The notes: generated by a model not told the origin, from the sequence alone. A stretch of DNA of 9,275 bases from Candidatus Moraniibacteriota bacterium (GCA_023261605.1 JAHFOP010000039.1:1-9275); one strand, 5' to 3'; shown: positions 1 through 6,843, counted from the first letter of the stretch. Program-made: numbers and translations.

Positions 1-186
1 CCTATGAACGCGGCACGAAAATTGAAAGAAATTTTGCAAGAAGGGGACTTGATTTTGGTCAAGGGTTCGCAAAGCATGCGGATGGAAAAGGCGGTGGAAG
101 AAGTGATGGCCGAACCGGAAGCCGCCGGCTATCTACTTTGCCGACAGGATGAGGCGTGGAAGAAAAAGGAGTGGAAAGTGGTGTAA
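1..186 (+). CDS. murF: C-terminal end of MurF (UDP-N-acetylmuramoyl-tripeptide--D-alanyl-D-alanine ligase), 5' partial
   Basis: The reading frame is open from the first base (a Pro codon precedes the ATG at 4) and stops at TAA 184-186, so this is the tail of a gene that begins outside the window; the ATG at 4 is most likely internal. The visible segment reads GDLILVKGSQSMRMEKAVEE, followed by EPEAAGYLLCRQDEAW. The VKGSxxMRME block is the signature of the end of the Mur-ligase C-terminal domain in MurF. MurF adds D-Ala-D-Ala to the UDP-MurNAc-tripeptide in the cytoplasm, the last soluble step of peptidoglycan precursor synthesis. The ATP-binding and central domains are not visible. Other Mur ligases share the fold, but the SxxMRME spelling favours MurF. 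Confidence 0.85.
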   Translation, partial: PMNAARKLKEILQEGDLILVKGSQSMRMEKAVEEVMAEPEAAGYLLCRQDEAWKKKEWKVV

Positions 187-363
187 AAAATCAGAGCCAC
201 TGAGAGACTTAATGCATGTAAATTCTAGCTAGCTCCTGTTTTAGTGTCGGCTTTACTTTTTATCGCCCTGATATTATACTTGGCTTAATAGGCAATAAGC
301 TAATAAACATCACTTAATATATTTCGCGGACTTAGAAGAGGGGAGTTCGCGGACAAAAATGGC
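187..363. other. Intergenic gap between murF and the regulator/rmuC run
   Basis: No open frame of note lies here and I see no good terminator for murF. It holds the promoter candidate at 252-280, a weak 5-bp hairpin (GCTTA 283-287 with TAAGC 296-300) in the presumed leader, and a 9-bp direct repeat TTCGCGGAC at 323-331 and 346-354 just before the next gene. Confidence 0.6.
252..280 (+). promoter_or_regulatory. Candidate sigma70-type promoter for the six-gene run
   Basis: TTTACT at 252-257 (4/6 to TTGACA) is followed after 17 bases by TATACT at 275-280 (5/6 to TATAAT). Transcription would start near 287, giving a leader of about 75 bases before the start codon at 364. Seen by eye only; AT-rich DNA yields such matches by chance. 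Confidence 0.45.
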
Positions 364-966
364 ATGTCGGAAATATTGGAAAATCTTTTTGGTTCGAAAG
401 AGCGCGCGCGACTGCTGCGGTTTTTTTTGCAAAATCCGGAACAAATCTTTGGGACGGCGGATATCGTGAAAAAAAATATGTTGGACACCTCTAAGACCAA
501 GAAAGAGTTGACCAATCTTTCTAATATCAAATTCATTATCAAACGGACGAAAAAAGGCAATTTTTCCTATGAACTCAATCAGGAATTCTATTTTTATCCG
601 GAACTGAAAAATCTGGTTGCTAAATCTAACACCTCTCCCAGCTGTAAGAGTTTGGCACGCGTGGGCAAAGTCGGCAACATCAAGTTGGCGGTCATCAGCG
701 GTGCGTTCATCAATTATCACAAAAGTAAAGCGGATATGATTTTGGTGGGGGACAATATTTCCAAGGCCAGACTCAATAACCTGATGCAAGCCTTGGAAGC
801 GGAAATTGGCAAAGAAATCAGTTTTGTGCTGATGACCATGGACGAATTCAAATATCGTCTGAATATGCTGGACAAATTTGTCTTGGAATTTTTGGAAGGT
901 CCACACGAAGAATTGATCAACAAGATTACCGGACTCCGACAATTCATCGCTAAGCGAAAAATGTAA
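364..966 (+). CDS. Winged-helix / nucleotidyltransferase-like regulator protein
   Basis: A 200-residue soluble protein with two parts. Residues about 4-80 (LENLFGSKERARLLRFFLQN onward) look like a winged-helix DNA-binding domain of the kind that opens many CPR and archaeal transcription regulators. Residues about 105-185 (KLAVISGAFIN, then SKADMILVGD, then a basic helix and LEFLEGPHEELI) resemble a small nucleotidyltransferase fold, but the canonical GS...DxD catalytic signature is reduced to D124 and D130, so catalysis is doubtful. The start at ATG 364 has no close Shine-Dalgarno; the AGAGGGGAG stretch at 336-344 lies about 20 bases upstream, and no in-frame start is nearer. The stop is 2 bases before the rmuC start, implying co-transcription. 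Its target is unknown; the two TTCGCGGAC copies upstream could be an autoregulatory site (inference). Confidence 0.65.
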   Translation: MSEILENLFGSKERARLLRFFLQNPEQIFGTADIVKKNMLDTSKTKKELTNLSNIKFIIKRTKKGNFSYELNQEFYFYPELKNLVAKSNTSPSCKSLARVGKVGNIKLAVISGAFINYHKSKADMILVGDNISKARLNNLMQALEAEIGKEISFVLMTMDEFKYRLNMLDKFVLEFLEGPHEELINKITGLRQFIAKRKM

Positions 967-968
967 AA

Positions 969-2057
969 ATGCTTAATATATTAGTCATTATCCTGATACT
1001 TGTAAGTGCCACTTTAGTGTGGTTTGTTTTGGATTTGAAGAAGAAATTGGAAACCGGCAAAGAAGGCGATAAATCGATGGCGATTTTGGAGCGACTATCT
1101 TTTCTTTCGGAGCAAAATCGCGAACTTCGTCACACGATGGACGCTAAATTGTCAGAAACACACCGCGCTACGCAAGATCAGATTGCGCATACGATGCAAG
1201 CCGTGCAAGGCATCACGGGACAATCAGCCAAGCAAATCGCGGATGTGGTGGCGGGACTGACTAAACTCGAAGAAACGAATAAACAAGTGGTCAATTTTTC
1301 TTCGCAATTGCAAAATCTGCAAGATATTTTGAAAAATCCGAAACAGCGGGGCGTGCTCGGCGAATATTTTTTGGAAGAAACCTTGAAAAATGTTTTGCCG
1401 CCCAATGCCTATGAAATGCAATATAAATTTAAGGATGGCGTGATTGTGGATGCCGTCGTGTTTGTCCAGAAAAAAATCATCCCCATTGATTCCAAGTTCA
1501 GTTTAGAAAACTATGAAAGAATTCTAGCCGCCCGCGAGATTGAAGAAAAAGAACAATTGGAAAAACTATTTAAGCAAGATTTGAAAAATCGCATCGATGA
1601 AACGGCCAAATATATCAAGCCCTCTGAGGGGACAATGGATTTCGCCTTCATGTTCATCCCATCAGAAGCCATCTATTACGATCTTCTGGTGAACAAGGTC
1701 GGGGCGGTCAAAGTGGCTACGCGTGATCTGATCGAGTATGCTTTTCGCGACAAGAAAGTCATCATTGTTTCGCCCACCTCTTTCTTTGCCTATTTGCAAA
1801 CAGTGTTGCAAGGACTGCGGGCGTTGGAAATTGAAGAGAGCGCTAAGGAAATTCGAGCGAACGTCGAGAAATTGGGCAAACATATTGGAACTTACGAAGA
1901 TTTTATGAAAAAATTGCATGGCAGTTTGGCTACTTCAGTCAATCATTTCAATGCCGCTTATAAAGAATTCGGAAAAATCGACAAAGATGTTGCTAGGATA
2001 ACTGAAGGCGAAAAAACAGTTGAAGTGGTGCTTTTGGAAAAACCGACCATTGACTAA
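969..2057 (+). CDS. rmuC: RmuC-family protein, DNA recombination/rearrangement limiting factor
   Basis: 362 residues, shorter than Escherichia coli RmuC but with the same plan: an N-terminal membrane helix (about 3-22), a helical, probably coiled-coil stretch (about 24-120), then the conserved RmuC domain. Diagnostic blocks are GEYFLEETLKNVLP (131-144), GVIVDAVVF (157-165), IIPIDSKFSLENY (170-182), DFAFMFIPSEAIYYDLL (224-240) and VIIVSPTSFFAYLQTVLQGL (264-283). D161 and D174-S-K176 match a PD-(D/E)XK-type nuclease core, which has been proposed for this family. RmuC limits recombination at short inverted repeats in E. coli; its biochemical activity is not well settled. It starts 2 bases after the upstream gene and 15 bases before the next one, with no Shine-Dalgarno, so translational coupling is likely. 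Confidence 0.92.
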   Translation: MLNILVIILILVSATLVWFVLDLKKKLETGKEGDKSMAILERLSFLSEQNRELRHTMDAKLSETHRATQDQIAHTMQAVQGITGQSAKQIADVVAGLTKLEETNKQVVNFSSQLQNLQDILKNPKQRGVLGEYFLEETLKNVLPPNAYEMQYKFKDGVIVDAVVFVQKKIIPIDSKFSLENYERILAAREIEEKEQLEKLFKQDLKNRIDETAKYIKPSEGTMDFAFMFIPSEAIYYDLLVNKVGAVKVATRDLIEYAFRDKKVIIVSPTSFFAYLQTVLQGLRALEIEESAKEIRANVEKLGKHIGTYEDFMKKLHGSLATSVNHFNAAYKEFGKIDKDVARITEGEKTVEVVLLEKPTID

Positions 2058-2072
2058 CTTTCTCAATGTGAT

Positions 2073-2504
2073 ATGAATCAGTATAACGAAAAATCAAAAA
2101 ATAAGCTGCTAAAAAGTTTGATCACTGGTTTCAAACTTTTTTTTGCAAAACATATCTCAGAGAAGGAATTTTTCCGTAGCCGGATTGTCATTTGGCTTTT
2201 GGCGTTGAATTTGGTGGCCAATATCATCAACTGGACAACTATCTTGATATTCATCAACCGCCTTGACGGCGATATCATTTTGCACTACAATGTGTATTTC
2301 GGAGTAGATTCCCTGGGAGATTGGAGAAGAGTCTTTATTTTGCCAGCTATTGGGATAATTCTATTTATGTTGAATGCGGCCCTGGCTGCTTATTTTTATA
2401 CCAGAAAAGAGAGAATTGCTAGCTATATTTTACTTTTAGCGTCCCTAATGGCTCAGATAAACCTAATTATTGCCGCCGTGAGCATTGTGATGATAAATTA
2501 CTAA
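2073..2504 (+). CDS. Small three-helix membrane protein of unknown function
   Basis: 143 residues. A basic, soluble N-terminus (1-36) precedes three hydrophobic helices at about 38-61, 86-109 and 114-141. Between helices 1 and 2 lies a polar segment, DGDIILHYNVYFGVDSLGDW (65-84), which recalls the HxN/G-D loop of DUF1648-type membrane proteins; I recognise it as recurrent in CPR genomes but not as a named enzyme. It is spaced 15 bases after rmuC and 8 bases before the glycosyltransferase gene, so it is probably co-expressed with the latter and may act at the same membrane. No function can be assigned. Confidence 0.75.
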   Translation: MNQYNEKSKNKLLKSLITGFKLFFAKHISEKEFFRSRIVIWLLALNLVANIINWTTILIFINRLDGDIILHYNVYFGVDSLGDWRRVFILPAIGIILFMLNAALAAYFYTRKERIASYILLLASLMAQINLIIAAVSIVMINY

Positions 2505-2512
2505 AACCTGCT

Positions 2513-4222
2513 ATGTTTGTTTTTCCTGATCCAAAAACTAAAGAGCCACGCGCGCATTATTGGCAAAGGGTAATGGAAATTATTCCCGGAACTTTGACGT
2601 GGGTCACTATTTTAGGGATGTTTTTCTTCTCCTTTTTCTTGCCGGTCTATGTGGCCATCTTCATTATCATTTTTGATATCTATTGGATATATCGCACGGT
2701 TTTCATCGCCTATTATTCCGTTGAGGGATATAATCGTCTGAAGCAAGGTAAAGAGATTGATTGGTGGGAAAGATGTCAAAATATAAGCGATCCGGAAAAA
2801 TACGTCAAAATGATTGCAGAAAGGGTAGCGCAAATGAAAGAAAGCCTTGCGGGTTGTGACATTTGTTCTCGCAAGGAAAGGCGGATTGTCAAAAAAGAAA
2901 TTGCTCGGCAAGCTGCCTATTTGAAAGAAGTTGAGGTGATTGCCAAATCAGCCAAATCCTCTCCCGGGAACGAGATTTTGGATTGGCGCGAAATTGTTCA
3001 TGTGGTGATGTTGCCGACGGCCAACGAACCGGCGGAGATTATTGAACCGGCTTTGCAGTCTATCGCGGATGCTAATTTTCCCAATCAGCAATTTATCATT
3101 CTTTTGGCGACGGAAGAACGCGAACTGGAAGCGGCTAGGATGGAAAAAGTGAATTATTTGAAAAATAAATTTGCAGGAGTGTTTGCGGATTTTCTAGTGA
3201 CGACGCATATAGTTAAGGGCGATGAGATAAAAGCTAAAGGTTCAAATGCTACTTATGCTGCGAATTATCTCAAAAAATATCTGGAAGAAAAAAATATTGA
3301 TCTGAAGAAAGTTGTTTTTTCCAATTTTGATTGCGACAGTGTGGCGCATCCACAATATTTTGCGGCACTGACTTATGAATATATCACTGACCCTAAACGT
3401 TTGCAACGCAGTTATCAGCCACTGCCGATGTACCACAATAACTTGTGGGATACCAATGCTTTCGTACGAGTCATTGTGACGGGTTCCAGTTTCTGGCACA
3501 TCTTCCAAAGTACGCGCGACGAAGGTATGGTGACATTTTCCTCTCACTCAGAACCTTTTGATACTCTGTGCAAGGTCAATTTTTGGCCACTCAACATGAT
3601 CAGTGAGGACTCAATAATTTACTGGAAATGTTTTTCCTATTATAACGGCGACTACAAGGTGAAACCGATTTATCTGCCCATTTCATTGGACGCGGTTTTA
3701 GCGGAAACATATTGGAAAACTATCAAGAATCAATACAAGCAAAAAAGACGCTGGGCTTATGGCATTGAAAATTTCCCGGTCATTATGCGGGCGATTGTGC
3801 CAAACAAAAAAATATCTCTGGGAAAAAAAATTCAGGTGGCTTTTGAAATGTTGGAAGGGCACCACAGCTGGGCGACCGCTTCGGTAATTTTGGCGATCCT
3901 TGGATGGTTGCCACTCATTTTTGGTGGCGATCAATTCAATCAATCCGTCTTGGCGCACAATTTGCCCTTTATTACGCGTTACCTTATGACTTTGGCCATG
4001 ATGGGACTGGTTGTTTCAATGTCGCTCAGTTTTCTCCTGATGCCACCGCGACCGAAAAAATATTCACGCTGGCGAAATGTCTACATGCTACTTCAGTGGG
4101 CACTGGTGCCAATTATCGCTCCTTTCCTTGGTTCTATGCCAGCGATTGAATCGCAAACCAGACTAATGATCGGAAAATATTTCGGAGAATTTTGGGTGAC
4201 AGATAAGATGAGAAAGCAATAA
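2513..4222 (+). CDS. Membrane-bound family 2 glycosyltransferase
   Basis: 569 residues. Two N-terminal membrane helices (about 28-66) are followed by a charged helical insert (about 85-150), a GT-A domain (about 160-420) and a C-terminal membrane part (helices near 452-470, 487-509 and 521-543). Catalytic signatures of processive-type GT2 enzymes are present: a substrate-binding start VVMLPTANEPAEII (164-177), DCD at 273-275 (the metal/UDP-binding DxD), SED at 364-366 (catalytic acid) and Q410-x-x-R413-W414. GT2 enzymes of this layout move a sugar from a nucleotide donor to a growing glycan or lipid at the cytoplasmic membrane face; the sugar and acceptor are unknown. The next gene encodes a lipid-phosphosugar transferase, which suggests a joint role in an envelope glycan. 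The insert carries C115 and C118 (CDIC), an unusual feature. ATG at 2513 lacks a Shine-Dalgarno. Confidence 0.88.
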   Translation: MFVFPDPKTKEPRAHYWQRVMEIIPGTLTWVTILGMFFFSFFLPVYVAIFIIIFDIYWIYRTVFIAYYSVEGYNRLKQGKEIDWWERCQNISDPEKYVKMIAERVAQMKESLAGCDICSRKERRIVKKEIARQAAYLKEVEVIAKSAKSSPGNEILDWREIVHVVMLPTANEPAEIIEPALQSIADANFPNQQFIILLATEERELEAARMEKVNYLKNKFAGVFADFLVTTHIVKGDEIKAKGSNATYAANYLKKYLEEKNIDLKKVVFSNFDCDSVAHPQYFAALTYEYITDPKRLQRSYQPLPMYHNNLWDTNAFVRVIVTGSSFWHIFQSTRDEGMVTFSSHSEPFDTLCKVNFWPLNMISEDSIIYWKCFSYYNGDYKVKPIYLPISLDAVLAETYWKTIKNQYKQKRRWAYGIENFPVIMRAIVPNKKISLGKKIQVAFEMLEGHHSWATASVILAILGWLPLIFGGDQFNQSVLAHNLPFITRYLMTLAMMGLVVSMSLSFLLMPPRPKKYSRWRNVYMLLQWALVPIIAPFLGSMPAIESQTRLMIGKYFGEFWVTDKMRKQ

Positions 4223-4240
4223 AGAAGATTAATAAAAAAA

Positions 4241-5263
4241 ATGTTGAAATACCTCCTTCCATTCTTTGACTCACTTATAATAACGGTGGTTCTGGCTGCG
4301 GTGGCGGTCGGACTTTCCAAAAAAATCAATTGGCAGGGTCGGAATGGTTTTCGGCATATCCATGCACCGGAAGTTTCGCGGCTAGGGGGACTAGTTATGA
4401 TTGTGGCTTTCAATGTCACTATCTTTTTCAATCGCGATCTTTTTATGTCGCCCGAACTTTACGGCTTTTGTTTTGGCAGTTTGATTCTTCTGATTGTCGG
4501 ATTTTTAGATGACCTGAAAGAATTATTTTGGAAAATACAATTTTTTATCCAAGTTTCGGTGGCTATCTTGGTTTTTATCATGGGAGTCAGGATTTATTAT
4601 ATAACTAACCCTATAACAGGCGGAATTTTGCATCTGGACGCGGGTCTGGGTATAATTTTTTCAGTGGCATTGGTGATTCTTTGGATAGTTTTAGTCATGA
4701 ATGCCTTGAATTGGTCAGATGGAATTGATGGTTTATCTGGCGGCCTGACTTTTATAACAGCCGTCACTATTTTGATTTTAAGTTTCCGCCCAGAAGTCAA
4801 TCAGCCGCCCATTGCTATTATGTGTGCCATTCTCACCGGAACAACGCTGGGTTTTCTGATTTTCAACTTCAATCCGTCGATGATCATTGCCGGCACTGCT
4901 GGGGCGATGTTTATGGGCTTTTCTTTGGCAGTTATGTCAATTTTTTCCGGAGCCAAGATTGCTACCGCTATTTTAGTCTTGGCTGTTCCGATCATTGATT
5001 TCCTCTGGGTTATTGGAGAAAGGTTGAAAAATAAAAAATCGATTTTTCTGCCGGATAAAAATCATTTGCATTATAAATTGATGGAGTTGGGCTGGTCGCA
5101 AAAAAAGATCGTCGGAAGTTATTGGTTGGTGACGCTTGTCTTTGCTGTCGTTGCTCTCAATACTCGCGCTATCGGCAAGGGCATTGCTCTTCTTGTCGTA
5201 GTGTTGATTATGGCAGTCATCTTGATTACTGTGAACAAGAAAATTTCAGATGCCCGAGCGTAG
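4241..5263 (+). CDS. WecA/TagO/MraY-family undecaprenyl-phosphate phosphosugar transferase
   Basis: 340 residues, almost entirely hydrophobic, about ten membrane helices. Family motifs appear in order: RLGGL (47-51), GFLDDL (87-92, the paired Mg-binding aspartates), NALNWSDGIDGLSGG (154-168), GTAGAMFMGF (218-227) and ERLKNKKSIFLPDKNHLHYKL (begins 260), where HLH is at 275-277. This polyprenyl-phosphate N-acetylhexosamine-1-phosphate transferase family starts glycan synthesis by placing a sugar-1-phosphate on undecaprenyl phosphate. The NxxNxxDGxDGL and HLH spelling fits the WecA/TagO/RgpG side (UDP-GlcNAc-type substrate) better than MraY, but I cannot exclude a divergent MraY. It starts 18 bases after the GT2 gene and ends 17 bases before the DUF192 gene, within the same presumed operon. 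Confidence 0.88.
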   Translation: MLKYLLPFFDSLIITVVLAAVAVGLSKKINWQGRNGFRHIHAPEVSRLGGLVMIVAFNVTIFFNRDLFMSPELYGFCFGSLILLIVGFLDDLKELFWKIQFFIQVSVAILVFIMGVRIYYITNPITGGILHLDAGLGIIFSVALVILWIVLVMNALNWSDGIDGLSGGLTFITAVTILILSFRPEVNQPPIAIMCAILTGTTLGFLIFNFNPSMIIAGTAGAMFMGFSLAVMSIFSGAKIATAILVLAVPIIDFLWVIGERLKNKKSIFLPDKNHLHYKLMELGWSQKKIVGSYWLVTLVFAVVALNTRAIGKGIALLVVVLIMAVILITVNKKISDARA

Positions 5264-5280
5264 GTGTAAAATTTTTTCTT

Positions 5281-5709
5281 ATGATAAAAATGAAAAAGAA
5301 CATTCTTTTTTTGGTGTTGGGCATTATTTTCACAATCATCTTGGTGACCAATGCTTTTTTTTGGAAAATTATCATGATCGGCGGGCAGGTTTTTATTGCC
5401 GAAACACCGCTTTCTCAGGCGGCCTATGAAAGAGGATTGGGAGGAAGAAGCGGTCTTTGCCAGAATTGTGCGATGCTGTTCATGTTTTCTGGGGAAAAAA
5501 TGCATGCTTTCTGGATGAAAGATATGCGATTTGATTTGGATATACTTTGGATAAAAGAGGGAAAAATAGTATATATAAAAAAAGATTTCTCAGCTCATTC
5601 TCCTGAGATTATCAAGCCTGAAACGCCGTCTTTCGATGTTTTGGAAATAAATGCCGGTTTGGTTGAAAAGTATGGCTTCAGAGTGGGTGATAGCGTGAAG
5701 ATATATTGA
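5281..5709 (+). CDS. DUF192 (COG1430) family protein with N-terminal membrane anchor
   Basis: 142 residues. A hydrophobic N-terminal segment (about 7-31) acts as signal anchor, followed by a DUF192 domain (about 35-142). The defining stretch is FWMKDMRFDLDILWI (77-91), with the usual later elements VYIKKDF (97-103) and VLEINAGLVEKYGFRVGDSV (120-139). I chose ATG 5281 because the frame upstream (5122-5280) overlaps the transferase gene in another frame and encodes nothing family-like. The function of DUF192 is unknown; proteins of this family are usually exported or membrane-anchored. A CQNC pair (C60, C63) sits in the GLGGRSGLCQNCAMLFMF segment, where many DUF192 proteins have no cysteine. 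It is the last gene before the 5721-5757 terminator. Confidence 0.85.
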   Translation: MIKMKKNILFLVLGIIFTIILVTNAFFWKIIMIGGQVFIAETPLSQAAYERGLGGRSGLCQNCAMLFMFSGEKMHAFWMKDMRFDLDILWIKEGKIVYIKKDFSAHSPEIIKPETPSFDVLEINAGLVEKYGFRVGDSVKIY

Positions 5710-5720
5710 TTTTTCCGGAT

Positions 5721-5757
5721 AACAAAAATCCCTGCCTCGTCGGCAGGGATTTTTGTT
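5721..5757. terminator. Strong intrinsic terminator, probably bidirectional
   Basis: A perfect 16-bp inverted repeat: the arm at 5721-5736 (AACAAAAATCCCTGCC) pairs with 5742-5757 around the 5-base loop TCGTC. GC-rich inner pairs with A-tract/T-tract outer arms give a U-run on both strands. It lies 11 bases after the DUF192 stop and also downstream of the converging minus-strand gene that ends at 5844, so it can serve both. Confidence 0.93.
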
Positions 5758-5843
5758 ATTTAGAAAAGTAGTAATAATATACTTCTTAATTTTAGCGAAA
5801 GAACAACAGCATTTTTCTCGCAGTCAGTGCAATCGATCAGTTT

Positions 5844-6464
5844 TTAGGATAATGACGGCACTCTCACTGCGTATTTGTGCAAGTTTTGAAGTTGCTTGGA
5901 GTTGAGAGTCTTAGAGTTTTCAACAGCAGTCTTGATCAGCTCTTTGGAAAATTCCACAGATGTTCCAACGGTCACTTTTTTGGTCTGGACATTTTTTCTT
6001 AGATAATCTTCGATATAGATTTTATGTTCGGCTGTCAAAGTTGTATCTGCGTTTTTCTCAAGGTAGTTGGCGAGAGATTTGCGGGCGAGAGTTGTCATAC
6101 CGTCGCCTTTCGCAGCTGTCTCGACAAACGAGCTTTCAGTTTCTTGGCTGGCGCTGGAGGCCACAACCTTTTCTTGAGTGGTTGCACCACTGGCTGTTGC
6201 CTGATTTTCGGCAGGGTTTGTTTGGTCAGCGAGTTGGTTGGTGTCGCCATTGCCAACGGTAGCTTCATTGGTCATATCTGATCCTTGCGAAACTGTCGGG
6301 GCTTCCGTCCGTTTTGAATAAGAATATATCCCTCCGGCGATCAGAACTACGATCAGAACGCTTATAATGATTCGAAGATTGTCTTGCAGCCATTGCTTGG
6401 CTTTGCCTTGGGAAGTTTCTTCTTCGGTCATCTTTTCATCATTTTCTTCTTGATTGAATTCCAT
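5844..6464 (-). CDS. Membrane-anchored protein with LysM-like C-terminal domain
   Basis: 206 residues from ATG at 6464. An acidic cytoplasmic N-terminus (1-22) is followed by a single membrane helix (about 31-49), a long Thr/Ser/Ala/Gln/Asn-rich linker (about 53-112) and a C-terminal domain (113-206) that begins ETAAKGDGMTTLARKSLANY and continues with a helical segment, GTSVEFSKELI (167-177) and a YAVRVPSL end. The KGDGMTTLA stretch and the VTVGTSVEFS return resemble a LysM fold with an insertion; I recognise this architecture from CPR proteins of unknown role. LysM domains bind N-acetylglucosamine polymers, so a role in holding the envelope to peptidoglycan is possible but inferred. I prefer ATG 6464 to the in-frame GTG at 6473 because the GTG lies inside the strong Shine-Dalgarno (GGTG, 6 bases before the ATG). 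Confidence 0.75.
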   Translation of the reverse strand: MEFNQEENDEKMTEEETSQGKAKQWLQDNLRIIISVLIVVLIAGGIYSYSKRTEAPTVSQGSDMTNEATVGNGDTNQLADQTNPAENQATASGATTQEKVVASSASQETESSFVETAAKGDGMTTLARKSLANYLEKNADTTLTAEHKIYIEDYLRKNVQTKKVTVGTSVEFSKELIKTAVENSKTLNSKQLQNLHKYAVRVPSLS

Positions 6465-6466
6465 AG

Positions 6467-6488
6467 ATTTCACCTTCCTTTCTATTTT
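6467..6488 (-). promoter_or_regulatory. Near-full-length Shine-Dalgarno leader of the LysM-like gene
   Basis: On the minus strand the sequence reads AGAAAGGAAGGTGAAAT ahead of the ATG at 6464. The usual 16S 3' tail would pair with AGAAAGGAGGTGA, so this is that string with one extra A. The GGTG core is 6 bases from the ATG, which fixes the start choice. The whole 22-base segment recurs exactly at 6926-6947 on the other strand. Confidence 0.8.
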
Positions 6489-6583
6489 AGTTTAATTATG
6501 GTTTTCGCGCCCAGTTTTAGGATAGCGGCGTGAAAATTGTTAACGTGCTTGCGTTGAAGCGTATTCTTCTCCTAAATTTTAAC

Positions 6584-6612
6584 GTTATAGCCCGCGCTCG
6601 TCAACTGGACAA
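6584..6612 (-). promoter_or_regulatory. Candidate promoter for the LysM-like gene
   Basis: Read on the minus strand, TTGTCC (6607-6612, 4/6 to consensus) is followed after 17 bases by TATAAC (6584-6589, 5/6). The transcript would begin near 6577 with a leader of roughly 110 bases that includes an imperfect 10-bp inverted repeat, TTTTCGCGCC 6502-6511 with GGCGTGAAAA 6527-6536. Confidence 0.5.
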
Positions 6613-6661
6613 AAGATGATTTTAGGGCGTAATAATCAATCAATTTACAATTTACAATAAT

Positions 6662-6683
6662 CAATTTTCAATCAATTTTCAAT
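6662..6683 (+). repeat. Two tandem copies of an 11-bp A/T-rich repeat
   Basis: CAATTTTCAAT occurs at 6662-6672 and immediately again at 6673-6683, preceded by looser variants (CAATTTACAATTTACAAT, 6640-6657). The same 11-mer occurs twice inside prmC (7936-7946 and 7957-7967), so this looks like an intergenic member of the same micro-repeat family. Confidence 0.65.
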
Positions 6684-6719
6684 TTAAAGTTCTCTAATTA
6701 TAATTGAAAATTTTTTACA

Positions 6720-6742
6720 AAAATTATTTTTAAAATAATTTT
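6720..6742. repeat. All-A/T perfect inverted repeat
   Basis: The arm at 6720-6730 pairs perfectly with 6732-6742 (11 bp) around a single central base. It contains no G or C, so it is an easily melted or cruciform-prone site rather than a terminator. It lies 55 bases from the DnaA-box sequence. Confidence 0.5.
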
Positions 6743-6796
6743 ATCTTTCCGATGTAGTAATAATTAGAAATAAAAAATATTTTTGAAAAAGTTGGC

Positions 6797-6805
6797 TGTG
6801 GATAA
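6797..6805 (-). promoter_or_regulatory. Perfect DnaA-box sequence
   Basis: TGTGGATAA on the plus strand is TTATCCACA on the minus strand, the consensus high-affinity DnaA box, and its flanks (C before, C after) also match the common extended form CTGTGGATAAC. It lies in the loop and right arm of a small inverted repeat (AAAAAGTT 6786-6793 with AACTTTTT 6804-6811), 11 bases upstream of the -35 of the H1-like promoter. I see no second perfect box in the window, so an origin is not supported. Confidence 0.5.
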
Positions 6806-6815
6806 CTTTTTTCTA

Positions 6816-6843
6816 TTGCAAATAAAATTAAATGTTCTATAAT
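6816..6843 (+). promoter_or_regulatory. Candidate promoter for the H1-like gene
   Basis: TTGCAA (6816-6821, 4/6) is followed after 16 bases by a perfect TATAAT (6838-6843). Transcription would start near 6850, giving a leader of about 100 bases. This is the best promoter match in the window and fits a highly expressed small gene. Confidence 0.65.

Noticed and set aside
187..363. tRNA or small RNA gene in the first intergenic gap
   Set aside because: I found no cloverleaf, no TTCRA arm and no strong hairpin followed by a T-run; only the promoter-like sequence and a short direct repeat are supportable.
310..942. A 210-codon open frame on the minus strand opposite the regulator gene
   Set aside because: It is antisense to a frame with a convincing winged-helix start and operon position; its translation shows no family features and is a mirror of the sense codons.
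5122..5280. Upstream extension of the DUF192 frame
   Set aside because: It overlaps the end of the phosphosugar transferase gene in another frame, is rich in Cys/Ser/Arg, and the hydrophobic anchor begins naturally at the ATG at 5281.
5960..6281. Plus-strand frames of 85-100 codons opposite the LysM-like gene
   Set aside because: They are antisense shadows with no start signals and a Cys/Trp/Arg-rich composition typical of non-coding frames.
6465..6473. GTG start giving a three-residue longer LysM-like protein
   Set aside because: The GTG is inside the Shine-Dalgarno sequence; the ATG at 6464 has the correct spacing from it.
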